DNA of 64,000 bases from Urbifossiella limnaea (GTDB taxonomy: Bacteria; Planctomycetota; Planctomycetia; Gemmatales; Gemmataceae): NCBI RefSeq assembly GCF_007747215.1, contig NZ_CP036273.1, positions 6,308,322-6,372,321 on the forward strand, given 5' to 3'. The position numbers were made by a program, and so were the translations under genes. Of this stretch, positions 63,755 to 64,000 are shown piece by piece. Below the pieces are notes generated by a model. It made no database searches and was not told the DNA's origin. It worked only from the letters and a program-made list of their open reading frames with translations. Every line of letters begins with the position of its first letter. Position 1 is the first letter of the stretch.

Positions 63755-64000
63755 TTAAAGGGCACGGTGAAGGAACTCCTCCGCCTGTGCGACTTCGTCG
63801 GGTTCACTTGCCCGAGCGGTCAGCTCTGCGGAAACCCGGTCCCCGCCGTACCAGTTGTCGCCCCGCTGTACCAGGTCGCCGGCCAGGTGGTCGCTCCACC
63901 CGGTATGCAACCAGACGGATTGCGGTGGGTTCTTCGAGCCACCGCGAACGATAAAGCTCATGTAGACGGCGTCCCGCCCGGGAACGGCCGCCTTGTAGCG
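63755..64000 (-). CDS. Hypothetical protein, 5' end beyond the window
   Basis: The last 81 residues are visible on the minus strand (YKAAVPGRDAVYMSFIVRGG, then SVWLHTGWSDHLAGDLVQRG), ending at TAA. The start lies past base 64000 or at an internal ATG at 63961. No domain recognised. It is upstream of the GIY-YIG remnant on the same strand. Confidence 0.5.
   Translation of the reverse strand, partial: RYKAAVPGRDAVYMSFIVRGGSKNPPQSVWLHTGWSDHLAGDLVQRGDNWYGGDRVSAELTARASEPDEVAQAEEFLHRAL

Overview
The window looks like a chromosome segment of a Gemmataceae-type planctomycete. Most of it is very GC-rich. It carries gene families typical of that group: a DUF1501/PSD1 (PSCyt1-DUF1549-DUF1553) operon, a DUF1559 prepilin-like protein with its lipoprotein partner, an ECF sigma factor with a long C-terminal extension, Tat-exported Gfo/Idh/MocA oxidoreductases, and long perfect palindromes between genes. 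The genus call is inference from gene content.

1-32.7 kb is mostly core or lineage-typical: a truncated MFS transporter, a lipoprotein PPIase, a secreted CAP-like protein, the DUF1501/PSD1 operon (split by a small GxxExxY gene inside 38-bp inverted repeats), a TPP-dependent E1 alpha subunit, NAD-dependent DNA ligase, an AtuA pair, an ECF sigma factor, a membrane permease-like protein, four overlapping small unknown genes, a Gfo/Idh oxidoreductase, a polyprenyl synthase, moaC, a PAQR/hemolysin III protein, a DUF2171 protein, the DUF1559 pair, a pectate-lyase-like protein, a glycosyltransferase and an SDR epimerase. An IS4-family element (30222-31718, 11-bp target duplication) sits in the loop of a 39-bp perfect palindrome between the last two genes.

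32.8-45.9 kb is the most unusual region. On the plus strand are a lipoxygenase with all five expected iron ligands, a caspase-like or gingipain-like cysteine peptidase, and a 1694-residue CHAT-peptidase/nSTAND-ATPase/membrane-segment/WD40 protein. Converging on the minus strand are an HExxH metallopeptidase and a ComEC-like metallo-beta-lactamase protein whose genes overlap by one base. The set combines a sensor-like ATPase, two cysteine peptidases, a lipid-oxidising enzyme and two further hydrolases, which suggests a conflict or regulated-death system. That function is inferred.

46-55.2 kb returns to ordinary genes: an MFS transporter, a two-repeat lipoprotein, an N-formylglutamate-amidohydrolase-like protein, a serine acetyltransferase, a small protein plus HNH nuclease pair, and a 1103-residue GHMP-kinase/UDP-sugar-pyrophosphorylase fusion.

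From 55.4 kb there is a tRNA-Asn(GUU) with a large serine recombinase ending 16 bases beyond it. The recombinase begins an accessory region of lower GC that runs to the window end: small hypotheticals, a tightly overlapping ParB-like/PD-(D/E)XK nuclease/DNA methyltransferase triad, fused remnants of two transposase types, a GIY-YIG-like gene, a frameshifted GIY-YIG remnant and a truncated gene at the right edge. It reads as an integrative island with a restriction-like cassette.
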